Source of the DNA: Candidatus Daviesbacteria bacterium GW2011_GWA2_42_7
Lineage (GTDB): Bacteria > Patescibacteriota > Microgenomatia > Daviesbacterales > UBA10151
DNA: 7,885 nucleotides
NCBI GenBank assembly: GCA_000997105.1
Contig: LCEJ01000024.1
Span: 1-7,885, forward strand
Direction: 5' to 3'
A program made the position numbers and the translations under genes. The notes under the pieces were generated by a model. The model had not been told where the DNA came from and made no database searches. It saw only the letters and a program-made list of their open reading frames with translations. This document shows, one piece after another, positions 1 to 4,562 of the stretch; the stretch's first letter is position 1, and each line of letters starts with the position of its first letter.

Positions 1-477
1 AGCGCAAAACAGAGCTTTACTAAAATCCAGTTCCATTTTATCTACTGCTTCCTTAACTGATTCTTTTGATTTTCCTTCTATCTCTAAATACGGTTCTAAG
101 AAAGGCCATTCATCAATAGTAATTTCTACGTCTCCCAATTGCCAAAGCTCCCGCTTGCTTTCCTGGTAAGCTCTTTTCTTACATCCAATCAGATCTAAAA
201 GTTGTTCAGCTTTTTCAAAATCATCTATCTTAAGGTAAACTTCCTTCTGGTTCTCAATTTGATCTCCGTCTACAACCTTCAAAGTTAGAGTGACCTTATC
301 TCCTTCGTCACGGACTCTCAGCCAACCCCCTTTAATCTCGTGGCCCTTGGGTAAGCTTAAGACAATTCTTCTTTGCAGGTACTCACTTCTAACAAGCTTT
401 GCTCCGATAGAGGTTAAAATTTTCCTTATTTTATCTTTATCTATGTTAGTAAATGTGGCTTCAAATTCAATATCCAT
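1..477 (-). CDS. CYTH-domain protein (class IV adenylate cyclase / triphosphatase-like), 3' end cut by window edge
   Basis: The frame is open from ATG at 475-477 to the left edge, giving 159 residues with no stop, so the C-terminus lies outside the window. The protein begins MDIEFEATF and carries GWLRVRDEGDKVTLTLK (about residues 51-67) and EITIDEWPFLEPYLEIEG (about 118-135). These match the order of basic and acidic strands of the CYTH tunnel fold, which binds triphosphate and divalent metal. CYTH proteins are usually about 170-190 residues, so roughly 20 residues are probably missing. The N-terminal signature, normally ExExK, reads EFEAT here, so the lysine is replaced by threonine at residue 8. 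The substrate (ATP, ThTP, inorganic triphosphate or other) cannot be told. No Shine-Dalgarno precedes the ATG. The family assignment is firm and the function is not. Confidence 0.85.
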   Translation of the reverse strand, partial: MDIEFEATFTNIDKDKIRKILTSIGAKLVRSEYLQRRIVLSLPKGHEIKGGWLRVRDEGDKVTLTLKVVDGDQIENQKEVYLKIDDFEKAEQLLDLIGCKKRAYQESKRELWQLGDVEITIDEWPFLEPYLEIEGKSKESVKEAVDKMELDFSKALFCA

Positions 478-632
478 CTTAAGTTTTGTTATGGAAACAA
501 CAAATTTGTTTATATCATACGATCTTTATCATCAATCTTGTACTAGTACGTTCACAGCAATATTTTATTATAGGTATACTTGGGTAACGGACACCAATTA
601 TCGAGAAATCTTCTTTCACTTATACTAAACAA
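478..632. other. Intergenic DNA without a supported gene
   Basis: This stretch lies upstream of the CYTH gene and downstream of the cupin-like fragment. It is AT-rich. A 12-bp perfect palindrome (AACAAATTTGTT, 499-510) lies 22 nt upstream of the CYTH start, and a 10-bp palindrome (GTACTAGTAC) sits at 540-549. Both are short enough to be chance in AT-rich DNA, though the first is placed where an operator could be. No clear promoter could be assigned to the CYTH gene. The plus-strand open frame across 290-628 is mostly the antisense of the CYTH gene and is not called. Confidence 0.4.
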
Positions 633-788
633 TCAGGGGGTATCGTTAGGGATTGCCACATAATTTCCGGTTTGGAGTTCAATTATCTCATCACCAATTC
701 TCATTTTGACTTGGCCAGAGATGACTATTAAATACAAAGCAGCCCCTGTGCAAATTTTTGCTACAATGAAAACATGGATCCGAACCCC
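633..788 (-). pseudogene. Cupin-like C-terminal fragment, probably degraded
   Basis: On the minus strand a 51-residue stretch ending in TGA at 633-635 contains ALYLIVISGQVKMRIGDE (18 residues) and then ELQTGNYVAIPNDTP. This has the rhythm of a cupin beta barrel: a hydrophobic strand, SG-turn, I-GDE, then a G-NYV-IP-x-TP turn. The expected metal-binding first motif (HxHxxxE) between the KICTGA and ALYLIV segments is absent, and the protein stops right after the TP turn, before the usual second-motif histidine. There is no start codon with a ribosome-binding site in frame nearby. Further upstream the frame is only the antisense of the membrane-protein gene. I read it as a remnant of a cupin gene. 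A chance resemblance is possible. Confidence 0.35.
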
Positions 789-863
789 CCTGCCCAAATA
801 GTGCAAACACCCTCCCCTGGTAAAAATCCAGGTAAAACAATTTTGCACACAGTCAAGGAATAT

Positions 864-893
864 TTGACAATCCCATATATTTGTGCCCATGAT
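864..893 (+). promoter_or_regulatory. Predicted sigma70-type promoter of the small membrane protein gene
   Basis: A consensus -35 box TTGACA (864-869) is followed after 18 bp by CATGAT (888-893), which matches TATAAT at four of six positions. The expected transcript start near 900 would give a leader of about 20 nt that just includes the ribosome-binding site of the gene at 922. A TATATT at 876-881 is a better -10 by sequence but has no -35 box at proper spacing. Confidence 0.45.
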
Positions 894-907
894 TAGGGTA
901 GAAAGTG

Positions 908-917
908 AAGGAGGTGA
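908..917 (+). promoter_or_regulatory. Very strong Shine-Dalgarno that fixes the start at 922
   Basis: AAGGAGGTGA is a ten-base complement to the usual 3' end of bacterial 16S rRNA. It lies 4 nt before ATG 922 and decides the start against the upstream in-frame GTG 883 and ATG codons. It contrasts with several other genes here that have no ribosome-binding site at all. Confidence 0.85.
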
Positions 918-921
918 GAAA

Positions 922-1248
922 ATGGAATTACTTTGGTACTTTTTAGGAGGGTTCTTTGCTTGGAATGGTATCCCCCATTTGGTTAAGGGTATTACCGGAC
1001 AATCCCATATGACCCCTTTTGCACGGGTCTCATCCCCGGTTCTAAACGTCATCTGGGCCTTTGTCAATTTGGTAATTATGCAATTTATTTTAGGTTTGGC
1101 AACCGGTTCGGGAGGCTTTTTGTGGGCTTGGGAGGCAAATTTGGTAGGTATCAATTCCTGGGTATTTTTGGCCGGAGGATTTGTGTGTGCAGCTTACCTG
1201 GCATCATTTTGGAGCAATCCAAACGCCCGTCTGCCCTGGCAAAAGTGA
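922..1248 (+). CDS. Small integral membrane protein of unknown function (NGIPH family-like)
   Basis: The 108-residue protein begins MELLWYFLGGFFAWNGIPHLVKGITG. Hydrophobic segments lie at about residues 3-14, 43-60 and 76-97, consistent with three membrane passes. The NGIPHLVKGITGQSHMTPF block (15-33) resembles a motif I associate with small, widespread, uncharacterised membrane proteins, in which a polar IPH-KGI-G loop follows the first helix and a TPF motif follows that. Histidines 19 and 29 and lysine 22 could face one side of the membrane. The start is set by the strong ribosome-binding site at 908-917. The gene stands alone, with its own predicted promoter upstream and a palindrome plus terminator downstream, facing the minus-strand DksA-like gene. 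No reaction or partner can be assigned. Confidence 0.8.
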   Translation: MELLWYFLGGFFAWNGIPHLVKGITGQSHMTPFARVSSPVLNVIWAFVNLVIMQFILGLATGSGGFLWAWEANLVGINSWVFLAGGFVCAAYLASFWSNPNARLPWQK

Positions 1249-1257
1249 AGCTTTACT

Positions 1258-1296
1258 TCATCCTGAGGACTTGCCGCGGCAAGGACAAAGGATCTA
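1258..1296. repeat. REP-like imperfect palindrome
   Basis: Just after the membrane-protein stop codon, a perfect 14-bp palindrome CTTGCCGCGGCAAG (1270-1283) is framed by outer arms ATCCT (1259-1263) and AGGAT (1289-1293) separated by short unpaired stretches. The layout, and the opening TCATCCTGAGGA, resemble short dispersed palindromic elements seen between genes in many bacterial genomes. It is more GC-rich than the DNA around it. It has no T-tract, so it is unlikely to be a simple terminator itself. Confidence 0.5.
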
Positions 1297-1305
1297 GTTT
1301 AAATC

Positions 1306-1334
1306 AAACTTCCCTCTTTATGGGGGGGAAGTTT
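1306..1334. terminator. Probable bidirectional terminator between convergent genes
   Basis: A 9-bp perfect stem AAACTTCCC (1306-1314) with GGGAAGTTT (1326-1334) can be lengthened to about 12 pairs with G-T pairs, leaving a loop of about 5 nt. It is followed on the plus strand by TGTTTGTGTT, a modest U-rich tail. It lies between the ends of the plus-strand membrane-protein gene (1248) and the minus-strand DksA-like gene (1353), where a shared terminator is expected. The tail on the minus side is weaker. Confidence 0.6.
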
Positions 1335-1352
1335 TGTTTGTGTTAAGCAGCA

Positions 1353-1715
1353 CTACTTTTTAGAAGTTTTCTTGGAGCAGGAGATGCAAAGGTTGGCTGT
1401 TGGCATAGCTTCAAGCCTTTCAGCCTCAATATCTTTACCGCAATTTTCGCACTTACCATAAGTCCCTATCTTAATCCTGGTCAGCGCATGGGCAATTTTT
1501 TTAGAAAGCCCCCCTAAATCATTCTTTATAGCCACCAACCTTCCATGGACATCCGCCTTCCAGGAATCCGTCCCGGACTCTGAAGCCTCATCCACCCCGG
1601 GAGCCAAAACAGGGTCATCCTTTTCTATAGACTCTAACTGTTCATCAACCTGCCTTTGGCGGCGCAGGAGCACTTTGGTAATTTTATCTAATGTTTGTCG
1701 GGGTAGGTTTAACAT
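1353..1715 (-). CDS. DksA/TraR-family C4 zinc-finger protein
   Basis: The 120-residue protein has an N-terminal helical part (about residues 5-80, with charged heptad-like stretches suited to a coiled coil) and a C-terminal zinc finger with cysteines 89, 92, 110 and 113 (C-x2-C-x17-C-x2-C), typical of the DksA/TraR family. Family members bind in the secondary channel of RNA polymerase and tune initiation, DksA with ppGpp. The acidic coiled-coil tip expected in DksA (DxxDxA) has no clear match; the segment KDDPVLAPGVDEASESGTD (32-50) is the nearest candidate, so the protein may be a general DksA-like regulator rather than true DksA. Its start overlaps the end of lgt by 32 nt. An AGGAG ribosome-binding site (minus strand, 1724-1728) lies 8 nt before the ATG inside lgt, so the two genes should be co-transcribed and translationally linked. 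Confidence 0.88.
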   Translation of the reverse strand: MLNLPRQTLDKITKVLLRRQRQVDEQLESIEKDDPVLAPGVDEASESGTDSWKADVHGRLVAIKNDLGGLSKKIAHALTRIKIGTYGKCENCGKDIEAERLEAMPTANLCISCSKKTSKK

Positions 1716-2628
1716 TCAGCTTTCTCCTGAACTTTTTAGGCAAGGACTTTATGGCCAGGGACATTTTGCCAAAGCCTACTTTCCAAGCCGTTTTGTGATT
1801 ATACCAACTTTTTTTCCATGATGATAGTAGTACTTCCCTTCTCTTTGAGGAGGAAAACAGTTTAATCAAATTATGTAAATCATCCAAAACATTCCGCTTA
1901 GACCTGATGTAAAAAATTACCACTCCCGCCGATAAAGCCAAAATTGCAAAGGTATGCCCGTATGACACCCAAAACGGTGAGATAACCTGTCTGCTGTCAC
2001 CCCGGTAAAACTCTGTCATAAACTTCACTATCCCAAGCCAAATTAAAAAAACCGCCGTAATTTTCCCCGCAAAGTGGAATTTAACCACCTGTTTAAAGAG
2101 GCTGAAAAATAACCAAAGGAAAACCAGGCTTTCTATTAAAGATACCGGCAGCCTCTTTCCAATCAAACCTACCACAGGCAAGGCAACCGGCAGACCAGAC
2201 ACTACCCCATAACCGCAACCACCTAAAAAGCACCCGATATTACCAAAGACCAAGCCGAGCAAAACTCCTACGACAGCAAAGTCTGCCACCTGCCAAAACT
2301 GCAGCTTTAAAGCCCTGGTAAAAAGCCAAAAAGCAAGAGCCCCGCCTATCAACCCTCCCCAAAAAGAGAGGCCGGGGTAACGCTGGACAAACAATATTTT
2401 CTCAAAACTCCCAAAAGCCTCCCAATTAAAGATAACTGCATAAAGGCGTGCCCCTAAAAACCCACCGCCAAAGGTCACCATAGCAACATCTAAGATTTTC
2501 TCTTCTTTTACGTCATATAACTTGGCCAGCCTCCACGCAATAAACACAGCTGAAAGAAATGCCAGGCTTAAAAAAAGCCCCAGGGAGGATATTACTAACG
2601 GGCCAATTGTCAACAGGACGGGATACAT
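1684..2628 (-). CDS. lgt: Prolipoprotein diacylglyceryl transferase (Lgt) with basic C-terminal extension
   Basis: Lgt moves diacylglyceryl from phosphatidylglycerol to the lipobox cysteine of prolipoproteins in the cytoplasmic membrane. The 314-residue protein has about seven hydrophobic segments from residue 3 to 240. Lgt landmarks are visible in order: GGGFLGARLY (54-63), PGLSFWGGLIGG (85-96), FGNIGCFLGGCGYG (128-141), RLPVSLIES (159-167) and FMTEFYRGD (203-211, retaining the ExxR pair E206/R209). Two positions differ from the E. coli pattern as I align it: W90 where SFHGG is usual, and N130 where GRIG is usual. Residues 242-314 form a hydrophilic tail rich in Lys and Arg that ordinary Lgt lacks or has shorter. 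The gene leads the lgt-DksA pair. It has no Shine-Dalgarno, and an extended -10 lies 11 nt before the ATG, so its mRNA is probably leaderless. Confidence 0.87.
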   Translation of the reverse strand: MYPVLLTIGPLVISSLGLFLSLAFLSAVFIAWRLAKLYDVKEEKILDVAMVTFGGGFLGARLYAVIFNWEAFGSFEKILFVQRYPGLSFWGGLIGGALAFWLFTRALKLQFWQVADFAVVGVLLGLVFGNIGCFLGGCGYGVVSGLPVALPVVGLIGKRLPVSLIESLVFLWLFFSLFKQVVKFHFAGKITAVFLIWLGIVKFMTEFYRGDSRQVISPFWVSYGHTFAILALSAGVVIFYIRSKRNVLDDLHNLIKLFSSSKRREVLLSSWKKSWYNHKTAWKVGFGKMSLAIKSLPKKFRRKLNVKPTPTNIR

Positions 2629-2639
2629 AATATATATAA

Positions 2640-2670
2640 ACTATACCAGATTTTGACTCCCTCTTGCCAA
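2640..2670 (-). promoter_or_regulatory. Predicted lgt promoter with extended -10, giving a near-leaderless mRNA
   Basis: Read on the minus strand, TTGGCA (2670-2665) is followed after 19 bp by TATAGT (2645-2640), preceded by TGG (2648-2646), a TGn extended -10. Only 11 nt separate the hexamer from the lgt ATG at 2628, so transcription would begin about 4 nt before the start codon. The site overlaps the divergent plus-strand promoter at 2653-2682. Confidence 0.5.
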
Positions 2671-2682
2671 TGTTGCTATACT
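2653..2682 (+). promoter_or_regulatory. Predicted promoter of the 2785 gene, extended -10
   Basis: TTGACT (2653-2658) and TATACT (2677-2682) each match consensus at five of six positions with an 18-bp spacer, and TGC (2674-2676) makes a TGn extended -10. The start near 2689 would give a leader of about 95 nt that contains the whole heptad hairpin at 2690-2780. Confidence 0.6.
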
Positions 2683-2689
2683 GGGTAGT

Positions 2690-2780
2690 TAGTAACTAGT
2701 AAACTAGATGCTAGATGTTAGTTAGGAAACAAAGACACATGTCCTAAACTATCTATCTAGTATCTAATATCTAGTATCTT
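2690..2780. repeat. Period-7 degenerate repeats forming a long imperfect hairpin
   Basis: The left arm has TAG triplets at 2690, 2697, 2705, 2712 and 2719, spaced 7, 8, 7 and 7 nt. The right arm has CTA at 2757, 2764 and 2771 and CTT at 2778, spaced 7 nt (units CTAGTAT, CTAATAT, CTAGTAT, CTTATTT). The arms pair in register. The innermost stem TTAGGA (2722-2727) with TCCTAA (2742-2747) closes a 14-nt loop, and with a one-base bulge the pairing continues outward to about 2694 and 2776. The array lies in the predicted leader of the gene at 2785 and ends 4 nt before its ATG. Confidence 0.7.
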
Positions 2781-2784
2781 ATTT

Positions 2785-3225
2785 ATGACAGCTACATCCC
2801 ACGCATTAGTAGGAGGAGTAATCGCCGCCACGATCCCGGACCCCTCAATAGGCTTGCCGCTTGCCGCTATCTCCCACCCGCTTCTTGATTTAATACCACA
2901 CTGGGATGTCGGGTTTAACTGGCGGAAGACACCAAAGTTGAAGCTTTTCAGGGATTGTGTAATCGACCTTACTTTAGGTGTAACCTTAGCTTATATTCTT
3001 TTTGGCCAGGAGGCTCCCCTTTTATACTTTCTCGGGGCCATCTTTGTTTCAGAGGTCTGGGACCTTCTGGAGGCCCCTTACTGGTTTTTGAAATGGGACT
3101 TTCCCCCTTTTTCCTGGATTTATGAATTTGGGCATAGGATCCAAAATAAGGCAAAACCACCGTTCGGGATTATCACACAAATAGTTGTGGTCACAGGAAT
3201 TATTTTGGTTTTGAAGCTTATCTAA
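2785..3225 (+). CDS. Membrane protein with SHxxxD-IPHxD motif, unknown function (metal-dependent hydrolase-like)
   Basis: The 146-residue protein starts MTATSHALVGG and has hydrophobic segments at about residues 8-30, 58-73, 77-92 and 127-145. Candidate metal ligands are H6, H31, D35, H39 and D41 in SHPLLDLIPHWD, and H117 in EFGHRIQNK. A TxxSH start followed by SHPLLDxIPH resembles predicted membrane-bound metal-dependent hydrolases of the YdjM/DUF457 type, which are longer; the assignment is by motif only. WDLLEAPYWFLKW (92-104) is rich in aromatic residues, as at a membrane interface. No Shine-Dalgarno precedes the ATG. The start is supported by the His motif at the very N-terminus and by the upstream promoter. 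Its end is only 10 nt from the end of efp on the other strand, with no terminator between them. Confidence 0.75.
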   Translation: MTATSHALVGGVIAATIPDPSIGLPLAAISHPLLDLIPHWDVGFNWRKTPKLKLFRDCVIDLTLGVTLAYILFGQEAPLLYFLGAIFVSEVWDLLEAPYWFLKWDFPPFSWIYEFGHRIQNKAKPPFGIITQIVVVTGIILVLKLI

Positions 3226-3235
3226 ACAATACTCC

Positions 3236-3796
3236 CTACTTAACCCGCTCTACATACTGTCCTGTTCGGGTATCCACCTTTATTTTCTCCCCGATCTTGG
3301 CAAACATCGGGACTTTAATAATTAAACCGTTGTCTAAAGTCGCATCCTTAAAAACATTGGAAACGGTATTACCACGCTCCCCGGGGCCGGTATCTGAAAT
3401 TTCATAAACTAAGCTATTGGGAAGCTCTAAACCTAGTCCCTCACCCTCAGAAACTATTAAAGTTACCTCCAAACCATCTTTTAAAAACTTTGCCTGTTCC
3501 CCTACTACTGAATCTGAAAGCGGAAACTGTTCAAAGGAAGTTGGGTCCATGAAATTGAAAGTCTCCCCATCCCGATAGAGAAATTGCGCTTTTTTCTTTT
3601 CCACATTAGCCTCTTGCACCCTGGCTCCTGTTATAAAAGATTTTTCGGTGGTGGACCCTGTTTTTAAATTCCTGACTTTGACTTTTATAGTGCCTGAACC
3701 ACGCCCCATCTTAATATGCTCGTAGTTGACCACCTGGAATATTTGGTTATCTTCTTTAAAGACAGCCCCGTTTTTTAAATCAGTTGCGTTTAACAT
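3236..3796 (-). CDS. efp: Translation elongation factor P with arginine at the modification tip
   Basis: EF-P enters the ribosomal E site and relieves stalling at consecutive prolines. At 186 residues it has normal length and the three-domain order: KOW-like domain I (about 1-62), then two OB-type domains (about 64-125 and 128-186). The late segment GLIIKVPMFAKIGEKIKVDTRTGQ (about 157-180) matches the conserved EF-P C-terminal signature. At the tip of the domain I loop the sequence is K29-M-G-R32-G, where E. coli has P-G-K34-G. The residue normally beta-lysylated is therefore arginine, as in EF-Ps rhamnosylated by EarP, and the loop proline is methionine. No EarP or EpmA gene is in the window. 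No Shine-Dalgarno is present, and an extended -10 lies 9 nt before the ATG. Confidence 0.96.
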   Translation of the reverse strand: MLNATDLKNGAVFKEDNQIFQVVNYEHIKMGRGSGTIKVKVRNLKTGSTTEKSFITGARVQEANVEKKKAQFLYRDGETFNFMDPTSFEQFPLSDSVVGEQAKFLKDGLEVTLIVSEGEGLGLELPNSLVYEISDTGPGERGNTVSNVFKDATLDNGLIIKVPMFAKIGEKIKVDTRTGQYVERVK

Positions 3797-3805
3797 AGCT
3801 TGAAT

Positions 3806-3814
3806 ATTCTACCA
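3806..3814 (-). promoter_or_regulatory. Predicted extended -10 of efp, leaderless mRNA
   Basis: On the minus strand TGG (3814-3812) precedes TAGAAT (3811-3806), and 9 nt later comes the efp ATG (3796). No convincing -35 is present, which an extended -10 can tolerate. The start would fall 2-3 nt before the ATG, and no ribosome-binding site is seen. Confidence 0.45.
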
Positions 3815-3851
3815 AAGTTCCAGCCCAGGCTCCAGCCCCTAGATTATCAAT

Positions 3852-3884
3852 CCATTTGTCCCACGATCGGAGGACATCTGGCTA
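3852..3884. repeat. 33-bp repeat, copy 1, imperfect palindrome (candidate operator)
   Basis: This copy matches the one at 4400-4432 at 28 of 33 positions, in the same orientation. The core CCACGATCGGAGGACAT (3861-3877) is identical. The copy is symmetric around CGATCG (3864-3869), with 20 of 28 positions symmetric. It touches the stop codon of the PaaX/Cas2-like gene and lies about 40 bp upstream of the efp -10 box. Confidence 0.8.
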
Positions 3885-4394
3885 AATTCCTATATTATCA
3901 GACTCAATTATCATCACCCAATCCTCTATTCCAACCTGTTTAATAAAATTTCTTAAGACTTCTGTACAATTTATTTTTGACGCCCATACGCTCTTTTGCC
4001 ATTGCGTAAACCCTAATTGTTTAAGCTTAAACCTTAACAGGTCCCTAGCTACCCTTCTTTTTTCCGGTATATCCCATACCACCAATCTCCACTTGCCATC
4101 CCATTTGTCCCTGGACTCCTTTATCTTCTGCCATAAAGCTTTATCCCTACCTTGGTCTGTCAACCTAAAAATAAGTTCTTTGTCACTTAACAGTTCAACT
4201 AATCCTCTTTCCCTCAAACGTTTGAATGCCCTAGCGAAATCAGATTTTTTTAACGGATATTCCCAGCCATAATAAGCGTAAAATCCTGGATTACTAATAA
4301 AATCTTCAAATCTCATGTAACCGTCAACCGATTTTTCCAACACTAAAAGAATTGCATTTGTAAGAGTCTTCTTACTACTTGGTGGCCTAGCCAT
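3882..4394 (-). CDS. PaaX-type regulator: winged helix plus Cas2-like domain
   Basis: The supported start is ATG 4392-4394, giving 170 residues (MARPPSSKKT...). The longer open frame to 4565 reads through the antisense of the tRNA-Leu (its MCRERESNP start is the well-known tRNA shadow), so I reject it. Residues about 8-88 look like a winged-helix domain. Residues about 97-168 form a Cas2-like ferredoxin fold: KWRLVVWDIPEKRR with Asp108 at the end of strand 1, then LKQLGFTQWQKSVWASKI, then WVMIIESDNI. This two-domain plan is that of PaaX-family transcription repressors, and such proteins are often auto-annotated as Cas2. There is no Cas1 or CRISPR array in the window, so a DNA-binding regulator is likelier than an adaptation nuclease. 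A palindrome lies just upstream and a second copy sits at its stop codon. No Shine-Dalgarno is seen. Confidence 0.8.
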   Translation of the reverse strand: MARPPSSKKTLTNAILLVLEKSVDGYMRFEDFISNPGFYAYYGWEYPLKKSDFARAFKRLRERGLVELLSDKELIFRLTDQGRDKALWQKIKESRDKWDGKWRLVVWDIPEKRRVARDLLRFKLKQLGFTQWQKSVWASKINCTEVLRNFIKQVGIEDWVMIIESDNIGI

Positions 4395-4399
4395 ACAAG

Positions 4400-4432
4400 C
4401 CAAATGTACCACGATCGGAGGACATTTGTCTA
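4400..4432. promoter_or_regulatory. 33-bp repeat, copy 2: palindromic candidate operator over the regulator's promoter
   Basis: CAAATGT (4401-4407) and ACATTTG (4422-4428) are perfect 7-bp inverted arms, centred on the CGATCG palindrome (4412-4417), so 22 of 28 positions are symmetric. On the minus strand the left arm contains the predicted extended -10 of the PaaX/Cas2-like gene: TGG (4411-4409) and TACATT (4408-4403), 8 nt before its ATG at 4394. Protein bound here would block RNA polymerase. It also lies about 30 bp upstream of the tRNA-Leu -10 on the plus strand. Confidence 0.65.
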
Positions 4433-4460
4433 GCTCAAGTACCAAGAGTGTAGGCTGTTC

Positions 4461-4469
4461 TGGTATAAT
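4461..4469 (+). promoter_or_regulatory. tRNA-Leu promoter: consensus extended -10
   Basis: TGG (4461-4463) precedes a perfect TATAAT (4464-4469), and the mature tRNA begins 9 nt later. No good -35 box is found at 16-18 bp spacing. The same TGG-plus-hexamer layout occurs before lgt, efp and the PaaX-like gene. Confidence 0.7.
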
Positions 4470-4478
4470 CTGTATATT

Positions 4479-4562
4479 GCCGGGGTGCTGGAATGGTAGA
4501 CAGTGCAGTCTCAAAAACTGCTGGCCCTCAAGGCCGTGAGGGTTCGACTCCCTCTCCCGGCA
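4479..4562 (+). tRNA. tRNA-Leu, anticodon CAA
   Basis: The cloverleaf is complete. Acceptor arm GCCGGGG (4479-4485) pairs with TCCCGGC (4555-4561) including one G-T pair. The D stem is CTG/CAG. The anticodon stem GCAGT/ACTGC encloses loop CTCAAAA with anticodon CAA at 4512-4514. A class II variable arm has stem GGCC (4523-4526)/GGCC (4532-4535). T stem GAGGG/CCCTC encloses TTCGACT. The discriminator is A4562. The long variable arm with A discriminator fits leucine, reading UUG. The 3' CCA is not encoded (the sequence continues CATTTT), so it must be added after transcription. The phosphoribosyltransferase gene starts 75 nt downstream on the same strand with no clear terminator between. Confidence 0.96.

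Noticed and set aside
290..628. Plus-strand open frame of 112 codons
   Set aside because: Over half lies antisense to the CYTH gene, with no ribosome-binding site and low-complexity composition.
633..641. TGA read as glycine, as in Gracilibacteria/SR1
   Set aside because: All confident genes here end cleanly at TGA, TAA or TAG (dnaB and the phosphoribosyltransferase use TGA), and no conserved glycine is encoded by in-frame TGA.
789..1154. Upstream part of the minus-strand open frame that ends in the cupin-like fragment
   Set aside because: It is antisense to the well-supported membrane-protein gene with its strong ribosome-binding site.
1122..1346. Second plus-strand frame overlapping the membrane-protein gene
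   Set aside because: It is an out-of-frame shadow that runs through the REP-like palindrome and terminator.
3882..4394. CRISPR-Cas adaptation locus suggested by the Cas2-like domain
   Set aside because: There is no Cas1, other cas gene or spaced repeat array, and the winged helix plus Cas2-like fold matches PaaX regulators. The two 33-bp repeats are 548 nt apart with a gene between.
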